Shown in pieces: positions 1 through 7,510 of a stretch of DNA of 32,675 nucleotides. This DNA is from Bacteroidales bacterium. Lineage in GTDB: Bacteria > Bacteroidota > Bacteroidia > Bacteroidales > Paludibacteraceae. The notes under the pieces are model-generated. The model had not been told where the DNA came from and did no database searches. It saw nothing but the letters and a program-made list of their open reading frames with translations. Position 1 is the stretch's first letter. Each line of letters begins with the position of its first letter. The DNA is taken from assembly GCA_022784645.1 (NCBI GenBank), contig JALFZG010000041.1, positions 1 through 32,675 on the forward strand. The letters are read 5' to 3'. Both the position numbers and the translations under genes were made by a program.

Positions 1-51
1 TGCGCATGACGATGATGTTTTAGTTGTTTAACTTTGTTGATTTTGACACTA

Positions 52-83
52 CAAAGTTACTAAAAATCAGCGAATTGTGCAAC
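52..83 (-). promoter_or_regulatory. Bacteroidota-type promoter reading out of the left edge
   Basis: On the minus strand TAACTTTG (plus 52-59) is a good -7 box. Twenty bases upstream is GTTG (plus 80-83), an imperfect -33 box. The first minus-strand ATG downstream is at position 7, so this promoter would drive a gene that leaves the window at once. Confidence 0.45.
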
Positions 84-188
84 TTTTTTTTGTTAAAAAA
101 TTTAATCAAAGAACACTTTTTTTTAATTCCGCCAACAGGTAGATAAATATTATTTTATTTGCATTTCATTAAGTAGTCGATACTGAAA

Positions 189-243
189 TTCCCAAATGAT
201 TTTCCGCCATCTTCCCAAATAAAAATACGCCATCTTCCCAAAT
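189..243. repeat. Three direct repeats with 23-bp period
   Basis: TTCCCAAAT recurs at 189, 212 and 235. The first two intervals share the pattern TTCCCAAAT, about six variable bases, then CGCCATC. The period is exact. They resemble transposase-binding subterminal repeats, but nothing here proves that. Confidence 0.6.
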
Positions 244-270
244 AGTTGCAAAATTATTTGTCTTATCCGC

Positions 271-302
271 AAAAAGTAGACACACTTACTTTAGAATGTG
301 TG
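271..302 (-). terminator. Possible terminator of the udk-GH3 operon
   Basis: Read on the minus strand, CACACATTC and GTAAGTGTG (plus 281-302) can pair with two mismatches around a TAAA loop, followed by TCTACTTTTT. It begins 14 bases after the stop of the chromate transporter-GH3 gene. The stem is short, so this is tentative. Confidence 0.35.
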
Positions 303-316
303 AACTATTTGTAAAG

Positions 317-2656
317 CTACAAGGCTCGATAAGGGCCGGCAGAAACGGGAAGCTTACCGAGTGCGGGAATACGCCCCAGGAGTATATCTGCGGCTGCTCG
401 TTCGTTGGGTTGGCTGTCCGCATAGGCGATGAGGAGAGCAGGGAATGAGGCAAGCCATGGGTAGTCGTTGAGGGCATAGGGATTTCCAAAGAAGACAGCT
501 ACGATGTGAGGGCAGGAAGCAGAAGCAGTAAGACCTACAGCTGAAGCGTGAGCGCTATAGGATTCGAGGAAAGAAGCGAACACCTCGGAATGGAGGGAGT
601 CAGGGATGAGGTTCCGATGGGGACGGTCAGAGGGGTCGTGAAAAGCGATAATGACCTGATTATAAGCTTTTGTGCGGCATAGCCGATCTTTCAGTTGGTC
701 GGCAGGCAAATCAGCAGCCAAGGTGAGTGTATCTATTTCGATAGCGGATAGAAGTGTCTCAGATAGGACCGTTCCATCACGAAGGACTCCACTACCTGCC
801 CCATAACCGGCGAGCCCCTCTACCTCACCATAGAACCGACGAAGGGGTTGGTAGGTGGCATTATAGGAGATGAGTAAGGTACGATTAGAGGAGTCAGTGA
901 GGCAAAGGGGCGCAGCAGAAGAGTCATTGAGGATGAGTGTAAGGGATTGGTTGGCAATCTGCTGTATGAGGGCAAGGTCAGCCTCTGAACGCACACGGGA
1001 GGTGAGGTTGGTCGTGTCTACGATAGCAGCTTGACAGAGTGAGCGCTCCTGAGTAAGGTCGAGCAAACCGATACGAGCCTTCATCCGAAGCACTTTTCTG
1101 ACGCGATTATCCAAGTCATCCATTGAATAGATGCCCGAATCCACTCGTTGACTTATGCGTTCGATGCCCTCTTTCGGACAAGCAGGCATGAGCAGCATAT
1201 CCACTCCTGCAGCATAGGCCATCTCCATGATGTCAGCAGGCTCCCGTCCGTTGGCCACACCTTTCATTACGAGCGCATCCGTTACTACCATTCCGCCGAA
1301 ATGGAGGTCTTGCTTGAGTAAGGAGGTGATGATGGGATATGAGAGTGAACTGACGGTGGTGTCGTAAGCGGGCACGTAAAGATGTCCGAGCATCACCATC
1401 TCTACACCATCTTGAATAAGCCTACGAAAGGGATAGAGTTCGAGCGAGTCGAGGCGGTCGCGAGTGAAAGGCAAGCATGGCAAGGCTTTATGCGAGTCGA
1501 CATCGGTGTCGCCATGTCCCGGAAAATGTTTGGCACACGCAATGATGCCTGCGTCTTGCATCCCTCGCATGTACGCACTACCCAAATCGGCTACACGTTC
1601 GCGTGATTCCCCAAACGAACGCATATCGATAGCGACATTGCCGGGGTTGTTGTTGATATCTACACTCGGAGCGAAATTGATATGGATGCCCGCTTGACGA
1701 CATTGGCGCCCTACCGCCAGTCCCATTTGATAGACGAGCGAGTCAGAAGGGAGTGCTCCCAATTGCATCTGCCGCGGGAAGAAAGGAAAGTCTGCAAAGC
1801 GCATAGCCGGTCCCCATTCACCATCTACAGCAATGAGAAGTGGAATAGGCGTTTGCCGCTGATAATCATTGATATATGAACGAGATCGGGTAAGCGAATC
1901 TTGCATGATAATCAGTCCGCCGATATGCTCGTTTACGACCAAATCGGAGATATCTGCCTTATGGGCAGAGTCGCCATAAGAGGTGGTAGAGACCATCACG
2001 AGTTGCGCCACTTTCTCGCGGGTGGTGAGCGTGCTGAGGACAGACTCTACCTGCTGTTCGATACGTCTTTCTTCAGAAGAGCCATCGCATCCATAAAGCG
2101 CAAAACCGAGGCAACCGGAGAAGATGATGAGGGTGATGGGGTGACTGATGAAATTCACCAAACGCGACTTGGGCGCCCATTGCGGGAGCAAGGTCATAGC
2201 AAACACCAATCCGAAAAGCAACCACGACCAACCATCTATGAAAGCCTCCGGTTGGATCAAGCGATAGCATGCATACGCAATCAGCAAAATCACGGCTGCA
2301 CGGATAACCACCATCGTCCATTGATACACCGGTGAGGCTGACCATCGGTTCTTAATCCTTGCATATAAGTAACTGATTATAAGCATGATAATCAGCGATG
2401 GCAAGATGATGGCAGAGGTTGCTACCAATGCTCCGAAAACACTATCCGAAGCCGTGTAGCCCACATACGTGGCACAGTTGATGCCGATAGGGCCGGGGGT
2501 CATCTGAGAGATAGCCAGGATATCGAGATACTCCGTTGCTGACATCCAGCCATAGCGCTCCACCTCCGTTTGGATAAGCGACACAATAGCCATACCGCCA
2601 CCGAAGCCAAGCAGTCCAATCTTAAAAAACGATATAAAAAGTTGCAGATAAATCAT
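317..2656 (-). CDS. Chromate-transporter domain fused to NagZ-like GH3 beta-N-acetylhexosaminidase
   Basis: A 779-residue protein in two parts. Residues 1 to about 189 are one CHR (chromate ion transporter) domain with the GFGGG and SQMTPGPIGIN motifs and several membrane segments, the last ending in GFALYG. With no stop, the frame continues at Cys190 (CDGSSEE) into a GH3 catalytic domain with the NagZ signature KHFPGHGDTDVDSH (from Lys376) and the likely nucleophile Asp460 in VVTDALVM, then a C-terminal GH3-type domain ending naturally. The family removes terminal GlcNAc from muropeptides or other beta-GlcNAc glycans. The start at 2656 gives MIYLQLFISFF, the usual CHR beginning. A TTG start at 2704 would add residues translated from the heptamer repeat. 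The last membrane helix plus LYGC resembles a lipoprotein signal, and an internal ATG at about 2198 could start a separate lipoprotein. Both domains are clear. Whether they form one polypeptide is unknown. Confidence 0.82.
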   Translation of the reverse strand: MIYLQLFISFFKIGLLGFGGGMAIVSLIQTEVERYGWMSATEYLDILAISQMTPGPIGINCATYVGYTASDSVFGALVATSAIILPSLIIMLIISYLYARIKNRWSASPVYQWTMVVIRAAVILLIAYACYRLIQPEAFIDGWSWLLFGLVFAMTLLPQWAPKSRLVNFISHPITLIIFSGCLGFALYGCDGSSEERRIEQQVESVLSTLTTREKVAQLVMVSTTSYGDSAHKADISDLVVNEHIGGLIIMQDSLTRSRSYINDYQRQTPIPLLIAVDGEWGPAMRFADFPFFPRQMQLGALPSDSLVYQMGLAVGRQCRQAGIHINFAPSVDINNNPGNVAIDMRSFGESRERVADLGSAYMRGMQDAGIIACAKHFPGHGDTDVDSHKALPCLPFTRDRLDSLELYPFRRLIQDGVEMVMLGHLYVPAYDTTVSSLSYPIITSLLKQDLHFGGMVVTDALVMKGVANGREPADIMEMAYAAGVDMLLMPACPKEGIERISQRVDSGIYSMDDLDNRVRKVLRMKARIGLLDLTQERSLCQAAIVDTTNLTSRVRSEADLALIQQIANQSLTLILNDSSAAPLCLTDSSNRTLLISYNATYQPLRRFYGEVEGLAGYGAGSGVLRDGTVLSETLLSAIEIDTLTLAADLPADQLKDRLCRTKAYNQVIIAFHDPSDRPHRNLIPDSLHSEVFASFLESYSAHASAVGLTASASCPHIVAVFFGNPYALNDYPWLASFPALLIAYADSQPNERAAADILLGRIPALGKLPVSAGPYRAL

Positions 2657-2775
2657 GAGTGAGGAGTAATGAGCGATGAGTTGTGAGCTGTGAGCGATGA
2701 GCAATGAGCAATGAGCAGTGAGCAGTGAGCGATGAGCGATGAGCTGTGAGCTGTGAGCGATGAGCGATGAGCAGG
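2657..2775. repeat. Heptanucleotide tandem array TGAGCNN
   Basis: About 16 units of 7 bp on the plus strand, nearly all TGAGC followed by GA, TG, AA or AG. Variants often come in pairs (AA AA, AG AG, GA GA, TG TG), which suggests growth by duplication of one or two units. It fills the gap between the two chromate-transporter genes. On the minus (coding) strand it has no stop in any frame, so slippage would change frame and spacing without creating a stop. Confidence 0.9.
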
Positions 2776-2776
2776 A

Positions 2777-3211
2777 TTAGTGACTGCTGAGCATTTTTTT
2801 GATTGATTTAACGAAGCTGATGGATAGACGGATAACGGCTGCTGCAAGCAGGCCAACTACTGCCGGACGCATACCTTTCATCACGGCCTCCACAGGTGGG
2901 TAATGGGCAATACCGCGGAATACCATTGCTATCAGCAGGATAATCACGAACGAAGGCAAGACAGCCCCCAGCACCGAAGCCAACAACCCGCGCCAACCAT
3001 CAATGCGATAACCGATGAAGATGGCTGAGTTGACCGCAATCACACCCGGAGCGGCTTGCGCCAAAGCAATCATATTAAGGAACTCCTCCTCATCGAGCCA
3101 ATGCTGATTATCCACTATCTCACGCTGGATAAGCGGAATCATCGCATAGCCACCACCGATGGTAAAAGCACCGATGCGGAAAAAGGCGGAGAACAACGAA
3201 AGCGATTTCAT
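2777..3211 (-). CDS. Chromate-transporter (CHR) half, C-terminally short
   Basis: 144 residues with the CHR hallmarks FRIGAFTIGGGYAMIPLIQ, ALAQAAPGVIAVN and MKGMRPAVVGLLAAAVI. Short CHR proteins normally work as pairs encoded by adjacent genes, forming an inner-membrane anion transporter. Annotated substrates are chromate or sulfate, but the true substrate in gut-type Bacteroidales is unknown. Typical halves are about 180-200 residues and end with two more hydrophobic segments. This one stops after SIKKMLSSH, just where the heptamer array begins, so the end is probably lost. The ATGA overlap (3208-3211) with the upstream transglycosylase stop indicates translational coupling. Identity is firm and function is doubtful. 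Confidence 0.82.
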   Translation of the reverse strand: MKSLSLFSAFFRIGAFTIGGGYAMIPLIQREIVDNQHWLDEEEFLNMIALAQAAPGVIAVNSAIFIGYRIDGWRGLLASVLGAVLPSFVIILLIAMVFRGIAHYPPVEAVMKGMRPAVVGLLAAAVIRLSISFVKSIKKMLSSH

Positions 3212-4083
3212 AAGGATTCATTATTGGTAGGTTCTACAGACGAAGAGACAACCGGTTCGGAACCATTTGCAGGTTCATCCTCTCCCTCGTTAGGAACACT
3301 CGCTGCAGCTTCGGGAACTTGCTCAGGTTCGGAGACAACCGCAGGCGATGAAGGGGATTGGCGCTTCCGCTTCATAGCGAACTCGCCATGGTGAATCATG
3401 CGGGAGGTGCGGAGGATACCCTGCACATAAGCGATGGTGGTTTTGGCATTGAACTTACCATATTTAACCACCGGATCCGTATAATACTCCTCGTATTTTA
3501 AGAACGAAAGGAAGGTTTCTGTGTCGTCCCAACTATTGGCATCTGCTCCATATTTGCGGGCTAATCGGCGAGCGTCGATGATATGTGCAGGTCCTGCATT
3601 ATACGCAGCCAAAACGAATTTCTCCCGTTCCGTAATATCCTCTATATCAGCAAAATAGCCTCCTATGTTATTTAAGCATCGAGCCGCAGCTCTGACGTTG
3701 TCTTCGGCTACGAACACAGTCGAATCATTGAGCCCATATCTGTCGCAAGCCTTGGGCATAAGTTGCATCAATCCACGTGCTCCGCGATGCGAGGATGCCA
3801 ACGGATTGAAGTGACTCTCGTGGTAAGCGATAGCAGCGAGCATCTCCCAATCCCAACCGATAGCGGTGGCATTCTTCACGAAAAGGTCATGATAGGGCAC
3901 TTTCGAGGGGTCTTTAGAGAGCTGCTGCACCTCCTCTTCTTCGGTGAGCTCCTCGGAAGGAAACTCTCCGTCGTACCAACCATGAAAAGCCGATAGCGCA
4001 GAGAAGATGAGCGCTATGATTGATGCGATGAAATACGGCCGCCATTGCTTGACCGTTTGCTTATATGTTTGTGCGGAATTCAC
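3208..4083 (-). CDS. Membrane-anchored GH23 lytic transglycosylase (MltF/Slt-like)
   Basis: 291 residues. A basic N-terminus is followed by one hydrophobic helix (about residues 17-33), an acidic linker, and an SLT domain from about residue 65. The catalytic Glu89 lies in YHESHFNPLA, followed by the family blocks GARGLMQLMP and AAYNAGPAHI. These enzymes cleave the MurNAc-GlcNAc bond of peptidoglycan to give 1,6-anhydroMurNAc ends. It lacks the solute-binding domain of true MltF, so only the catalytic class is safe. The tail after about residue 235 is a low-complexity Pro/Ser/Glu-rich stretch. The gene overlaps the upstream udk stop by one base and the downstream CHR start by four, so it is inside the operon. 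A NagZ-like domain in the same operon suggests cell-wall turnover. Confidence 0.88.
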   Translation of the reverse strand: MNSAQTYKQTVKQWRPYFIASIIALIFSALSAFHGWYDGEFPSEELTEEEEVQQLSKDPSKVPYHDLFVKNATAIGWDWEMLAAIAYHESHFNPLASSHRGARGLMQLMPKACDRYGLNDSTVFVAEDNVRAAARCLNNIGGYFADIEDITEREKFVLAAYNAGPAHIIDARRLARKYGADANSWDDTETFLSFLKYEEYYTDPVVKYGKFNAKTTIAYVQGILRTSRMIHHGEFAMKRKRQSPSSPAVVSEPEQVPEAAASVPNEGEDEPANGSEPVVSSSVEPTNNESL

Positions 4084-4700
4084 TATGAATTGGAGATTAT
4101 TTGATGACGAATAAACTTAGCGAGCATATTGATGGCTGCTGTGTTGTGACCACCTTGGGGCACGATCACGTCAGCATATCGTTTGCATGGCTCTATAAAC
4201 TGCTCATGCATGGGTTTGAGCACACGTTGGTACCGCTCAATCACCACATCGGCGGTCCGTCCGCGCTCCACTATATCGCGTTTGATTACGCGTATCAAAC
4301 GGTCGTCGGCATCCGCATCCACAAAGATACGTAAGTCCATTTGTTCTCTCAAACTCGGGTCGCAAAGCGCAAGAATTCCCTCGATGATAATCACCTCTCT
4401 TGGCTCGATATGGATGGTCGCCTCTTGACGAGTACAGGAGATATAATCGTAGGTGGGTTGCTCAATCGCCTGCCCCTCGCGAAGCTGACGGATATGCTGC
4501 TCCAAGAGCGGCCATTCAAACGCATCGGGATGGTCGAAATTGATTTTTCGGCGCTCCTCCAAGGGGAGATCCGATGCATCTTTATAATACGAGTCTTGCG
4601 GGATGACTACGATATCGTTTCCCGGAAGTCGTTCAATCAGTTTGCGTACCACCGTTGTTTTTCCCGAGCCGGTACCGCCCGCTATTCCGATAATAAACAT
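4083..4700 (-). CDS. udk: Uridine kinase
   Basis: 205 residues, the normal length. It phosphorylates uridine (and usually cytidine) to the monophosphate in pyrimidine salvage, in the cytoplasm. The P-loop GIAGGTGSGKTT is at residues 5-16. DSYYKD and the FDHPDAFEW block of nucleoside-binding residues follow, then EGILAL and a lid segment with RDIVERGR. It is the first gene of the minus-strand operon, with a strong promoter just upstream, and its stop overlaps the start of the transglycosylase gene. There is no obvious functional link to the envelope genes behind it. Confidence 0.95.
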   Translation of the reverse strand: MFIIGIAGGTGSGKTTVVRKLIERLPGNDIVVIPQDSYYKDASDLPLEERRKINFDHPDAFEWPLLEQHIRQLREGQAIEQPTYDYISCTRQEATIHIEPREVIIIEGILALCDPSLREQMDLRIFVDADADDRLIRVIKRDIVERGRTADVVIERYQRVLKPMHEQFIEPCKRYADVIVPQGGHNTAAINMLAKFIRHQIISNS

Positions 4701-4739
4701 GTGGGTAATTTTTTCGCCCTAATGAGCATTATATGGCCG

Positions 4740-4771
4740 CAAAGTTACAAAAAATAGCGCATTCCACCAAA
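4740..4771 (-). promoter_or_regulatory. Promoter of the udk operon
   Basis: On the minus strand there is TTTG (plus 4768-4771), a 20-base spacer and TAACTTTG (plus 4740-4747), matching the Bacteroidota primary sigma-factor consensus. It lies 39 bases upstream of the udk ATG and points away from the rsfS promoter. Confidence 0.85.
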
Positions 4772-4827
4772 TCATACCCCTAAAAAGGTCAAAAAAAATG
4801 CATTTTTCTCGCGCATGCGCATTTTTA

Positions 4828-4859
4828 TTTGTGTATGTAAAATTTATTTCGTATCTTTG
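4828..4859 (+). promoter_or_regulatory. Promoter of the rsfS-ftsH transcription unit
   Basis: TTTG (4828-4831), a 20-base spacer and TATCTTTG (4852-4859). Transcription should start near 4866, leaving a leader of about 110 bases before rsfS. Confidence 0.85.
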
Positions 4860-4872
4860 CAGCCTAAAATGC

Positions 4873-4937
4873 GTACGTATGCCAAAATGTCAGTCATCGG
4901 CCGGTTTCCCCGTTTGGCAAGCATTTTGCAGACGTAC
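4873..4937 (+). promoter_or_regulatory. Structured 5' leader of rsfS with alternative hairpins
   Basis: The left arm GTACGTATGCCAAAATG (4873-4889) is nearly the reverse complement of CATTTTGCAGACGTAC (4922-4937), giving a stem of about 16 bp with one mismatch and one bulge. Within it TGCCAAA (4880-4886) can pair instead with TTTGGCA (4913-4919). The two pairings use the same bases and cannot coexist. The element starts about 7 bases after the predicted transcription start. It matches no riboswitch I know. A regulatory role is inference. Confidence 0.5.
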
Positions 4938-4976
4938 TAAAAACAACTACTAATAGAACATTATAAACCCAAAAAT

Positions 4977-5342
4977 ATGACAGAAGCAAGCAACGAACAA
5001 ATTGTAAATGCCATTGTAGAAGGCATTCAAAACAGAAAAGGCCATAAGATTGTAACGGTAGATTTGACCGCTCTTCCGGAAGCCCCGTGCAGCTATTTCG
5101 TAATAGCAGAGGGCCATTCGAGCACGCAGGTGTGCGCCATCGCTGACGAGGTGGAGGATTTCGTAAGAAAGAGCCTGCGCGTGAAGCCGTTTGTGGTAGA
5201 TGGCGTAGAGAATGCGGAATGGATTGCGATGGACTACGGACAGATCATCGTACATATCTTCCAGCGCGAGCCTCGTGCGTTTTACGACATTGAGCACCTC
5301 TGGGAAGATGGCAAACTCAAAGAGATCCCGGACTTGGACTAA
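4977..5342 (+). CDS. rsfS: Ribosomal silencing factor RsfS
   Basis: 121 residues, the full family length (DUF143/Iojap). RsfS binds ribosomal protein uL14 on the large subunit and blocks joining of the subunits, lowering translation when nutrients are short. Visible family features are the N-terminal helix TEASNEQIVNAIVEGIQ, the strand IVTVDLTALPEAPCSYFVIAEGHSS, and the C-terminal WIAMDYGQIIVHIF with FYDIEHLW. The start follows an A-rich leader with no Shine-Dalgarno sequence, normal for this phylum. It shares a transcription unit with ftsH, 78 bases downstream, a common order in Bacteroidales. The structured leader ahead of it is unusual. Confidence 0.95.
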   Translation: MTEASNEQIVNAIVEGIQNRKGHKIVTVDLTALPEAPCSYFVIAEGHSSTQVCAIADEVEDFVRKSLRVKPFVVDGVENAEWIAMDYGQIIVHIFQREPRAFYDIEHLWEDGKLKEIPDLD

Positions 5343-5420
5343 GTCCGTTTTTCCTTAACTACTGGATTCGACCCTGCGCTTTTTCGTGGGGCGTTTTCTT
5401 AAAACTCATTTACACTAAAC

Positions 5421-7499
5421 ATGGACCAAAACAACCAACCCAATCAGCCGCAGAAAGACAAGAAACCCAAGCGTCCGAACTTGATGTGGGTGTATCTAAC
5501 CATCATCGCACTGCTCGGCATCGCTTATATCGCAACGGGCGATGATACGTTTGCTACCGTAAGCGGCGAAAAGAAAGAAATTTCCTACACGCAGTTGCAG
5601 AGTTACCTGCAAAACGACTGCGTGGAATCCATCGTGATTGCAGACAACAACACGGCTCGGGCGACGATCCGTCCAGAGCAAGCCACGGTGGTGTTTGGCG
5701 AAAAAGCCGACAAAAGCAAGCCCGGAGTGATAGAAGTGCAGATTCCGAGTGTGCAGGTATTTAATGCCTATGTAGAAGAAGTCAATCAGGCGCGCGCAGA
5801 AGCAGGATTGCCCAAGATGGACGTGACCTTCAAGAAAGACAGGAATATATGGATGATAATTCTAGGAAACCTCTTCCCGCTCCTGTTCTTTATCATGATG
5901 ATCGTATGGATGACCCGCAGCATCGGTGGTGGTGCTGGCGGTGGCATCTTCAATGTAGGCAAAGCCAAAGCGCAGGTTTTTGACAAAGATAAGAAGAACA
6001 AGGTGACGTTTAAGGACGTAGCCGGATTGGAGGGTGCCAAGGAGGAGATTCAAGAGATTGTGAGTTTCCTCAAAAACCCGCAGAAGTACACCGAATTGGG
6101 CGGTAAGATTCCTAAGGGCGCCTTGCTGGTAGGCCCTCCGGGCACGGGTAAGACGCTGCTGGCGAAAGCCGTTGCGGGTGAGGCCGATGTGCCGTTCTTC
6201 TCCATGTCGGGCTCCGATTTCGTGGAGATGTTTGTGGGCGTTGGTGCGAGCCGTGTGCGCGACTTGTTCCGTCAGGCGAAAGAGAAAGCACCCTCCATTA
6301 TTTTCATCGACGAGATTGATGCCGTAGGTCGTGCCCGCGGTAAGAACATGATGAGTGGCGGCAACGACGAACGCGAATCCACGCTCAATCAGTTGCTCAC
6401 GGAGATGGACGGCTTTGGCACCAACTCCGGTGTGATTATCCTTGCGGCTACCAACCGTGCGGAGATTCTCGACCCAGCTCTCTTGCGTGCCGGACGATTC
6501 GATCGTCAGATTCACGTAGAACTTCCCGACTTGAAGGAGCGCATTGATATCTTTGGCGTTCACCTCCGTCCGCTCAAGCTGGACAAGGATGTGGATGTGA
6601 ATTTCCTTGCTAAGCAGACGCCCGGATTCTCGGGTGCCGATATCGCCAATGTATGCAATGAAGCAGCCTTGATTGCAGCACGGCAAGGGAAGAAAGCTGT
6701 TGCGAAAATTGACTTCATGAACGCAGTCGATCGTATCATTGGCGGCTTGGAGCGCAAGAACAAGATCATGACCGCTGAGGAGAAACGCAGTATCGCTTAT
6801 CATGAGGCTGGTCACGCTACCGTAAGTTGGATGCTCCGTTATGCCAACCCGCTGGTGAAGGTGACGATTGTGCCGCGTGGTATCGCCTTGGGTGCCGCTT
6901 GGTACCTGCCTGAGGAGCGTCAACTCGTGAGCACCGAATGTATGCTCGATGAGATGTGTGCTACCCTCGCAGGTCGTGCTGCTGAGGAGATTTTCCTCAA
7001 TCAGACTTCTACCGGTGCGCTCAATGACCTTGAGAAAGTCAACAAGCAAGCATATGCGATGGTGGCGTATTACGGCATGAGCGAGAACCTCAAGAATATC
7101 TGTTATTATGACTCTACCGGTCAGCAAACCTATTTTCAAAACCCCTACAGCGAACACACCGCACAGGTGATTGATGAGGAGGTGAAGAAGATGATTGCCG
7201 GACAGATGGCACGCGCTAAGCAGATTCTCGAAGAGCACAAAGAGGGGCACCATCGTATGGCCGAACTGCTCATCGAGAAGGAGGTGATTACGAGCGAGGA
7301 CGTAGAGGCCATCCTCGGTCCGCGCCAGTGGAAATCGCGCAGCGATGAGATGATTGAAGTAAATACGAGCGCTCAGCAGGAGTCAGAAGAGGGTCTCAAC
7401 CCTTTGGAGGGCGATTCCAGTAGTGAGTCGCAATTTCCAGAGGACGAAGCCCGCTACAACGCTGATAGCGAGGAGAAACATGCAACTACTAACGAATAA
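5421..7499 (+). CDS. ftsH: ATP-dependent zinc metalloprotease FtsH
   Basis: 692 residues. An inner-membrane AAA+ protease that extracts and degrades membrane proteins and short-lived regulators. Two membrane helices (about residues 22-40 and 145-165) flank a periplasmic loop. The AAA module has Walker A GPPGTGKT (Lys244), Walker B IIFIDEID (Asp297, Glu298), the pore motif [11 protein letters not shown] and an arginine-finger region ending RAGRFDRQ. The M41 protease domain has the zinc motif HEAGH (461-465), with the third ligand Asp in [10 protein letters not shown] near 536. The acidic Ser/Glu-rich tail of about 50 residues is typical of non-conserved FtsH ends. It is co-transcribed with rsfS, and an M16 peptidase gene starts 11 bases after its stop. 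Confidence 0.97.
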   Translation: MDQNNQPNQPQKDKKPKRPNLMWVYLTIIALLGIAYIATGDDTFATVSGEKKEISYTQLQSYLQNDCVESIVIADNNTARATIRPEQATVVFGEKADKSKPGVIEVQIPSVQVFNAYVEEVNQARAEAGLPKMDVTFKKDRNIWMIILGNLFPLLFFIMMIVWMTRSIGGGAGGGIFNVGKAKAQVFDKDKKNKVTFKDVAGLEGAKEEIQEIVSFLKNPQKYTELGGKIPKGALLVGPPGTGKTLLAKAVAGEADVPFFSMSGSDFVEMFVGVGASRVRDLFRQAKEKAPSIIFIDEIDAVGRARGKNMMSGGNDERESTLNQLLTEMDGFGTNSGVIILAATNRAEILDPALLRAGRFDRQIHVELPDLKERIDIFGVHLRPLKLDKDVDVNFLAKQTPGFSGADIANVCNEAALIAARQGKKAVAKIDFMNAVDRIIGGLERKNKIMTAEEKRSIAYHEAGHATVSWMLRYANPLVKVTIVPRGIALGAAWYLPEERQLVSTECMLDEMCATLAGRAAEEIFLNQTSTGALNDLEKVNKQAYAMVAYYGMSENLKNICYYDSTGQQTYFQNPYSEHTAQVIDEEVKKMIAGQMARAKQILEEHKEGHHRMAELLIEKEVITSEDVEAILGPRQWKSRSDEMIEVNTSAQQESEEGLNPLEGDSSSESQFPEDEARYNADSEEKHATTNE

Positions 7500-7510
7500 A
7501 ACATATTATC

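Larger units (their letters stand above)
1..250 (-). mobile_element. Putative end of an insertion sequence continuing to the left
   Basis: Three copies of TTCCCAAAT occur at 189, 212 and 235, exactly 23 bases apart, and the longer block CGCCATCTTCCCAAAT is repeated at 205 and 228. Leftward of them, on the minus strand, lie a promoter-like TAACTTTG (plus 52-59) and an ATG at position 7. Subterminal tandem repeats followed by a promoter and a gene start are the arrangement of IS21-type ends, and a TG terminus could lie near 250. No transposase sequence is visible, because the gene would lie almost wholly outside the window, so the family is inferred and the boundary is approximate. Confidence 0.35.

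Noticed and set aside
5862..7253. 463-codon frame antisense to ftsH
   Set aside because: Shadow of ftsH codon use. The ftsH product has complete family motifs.
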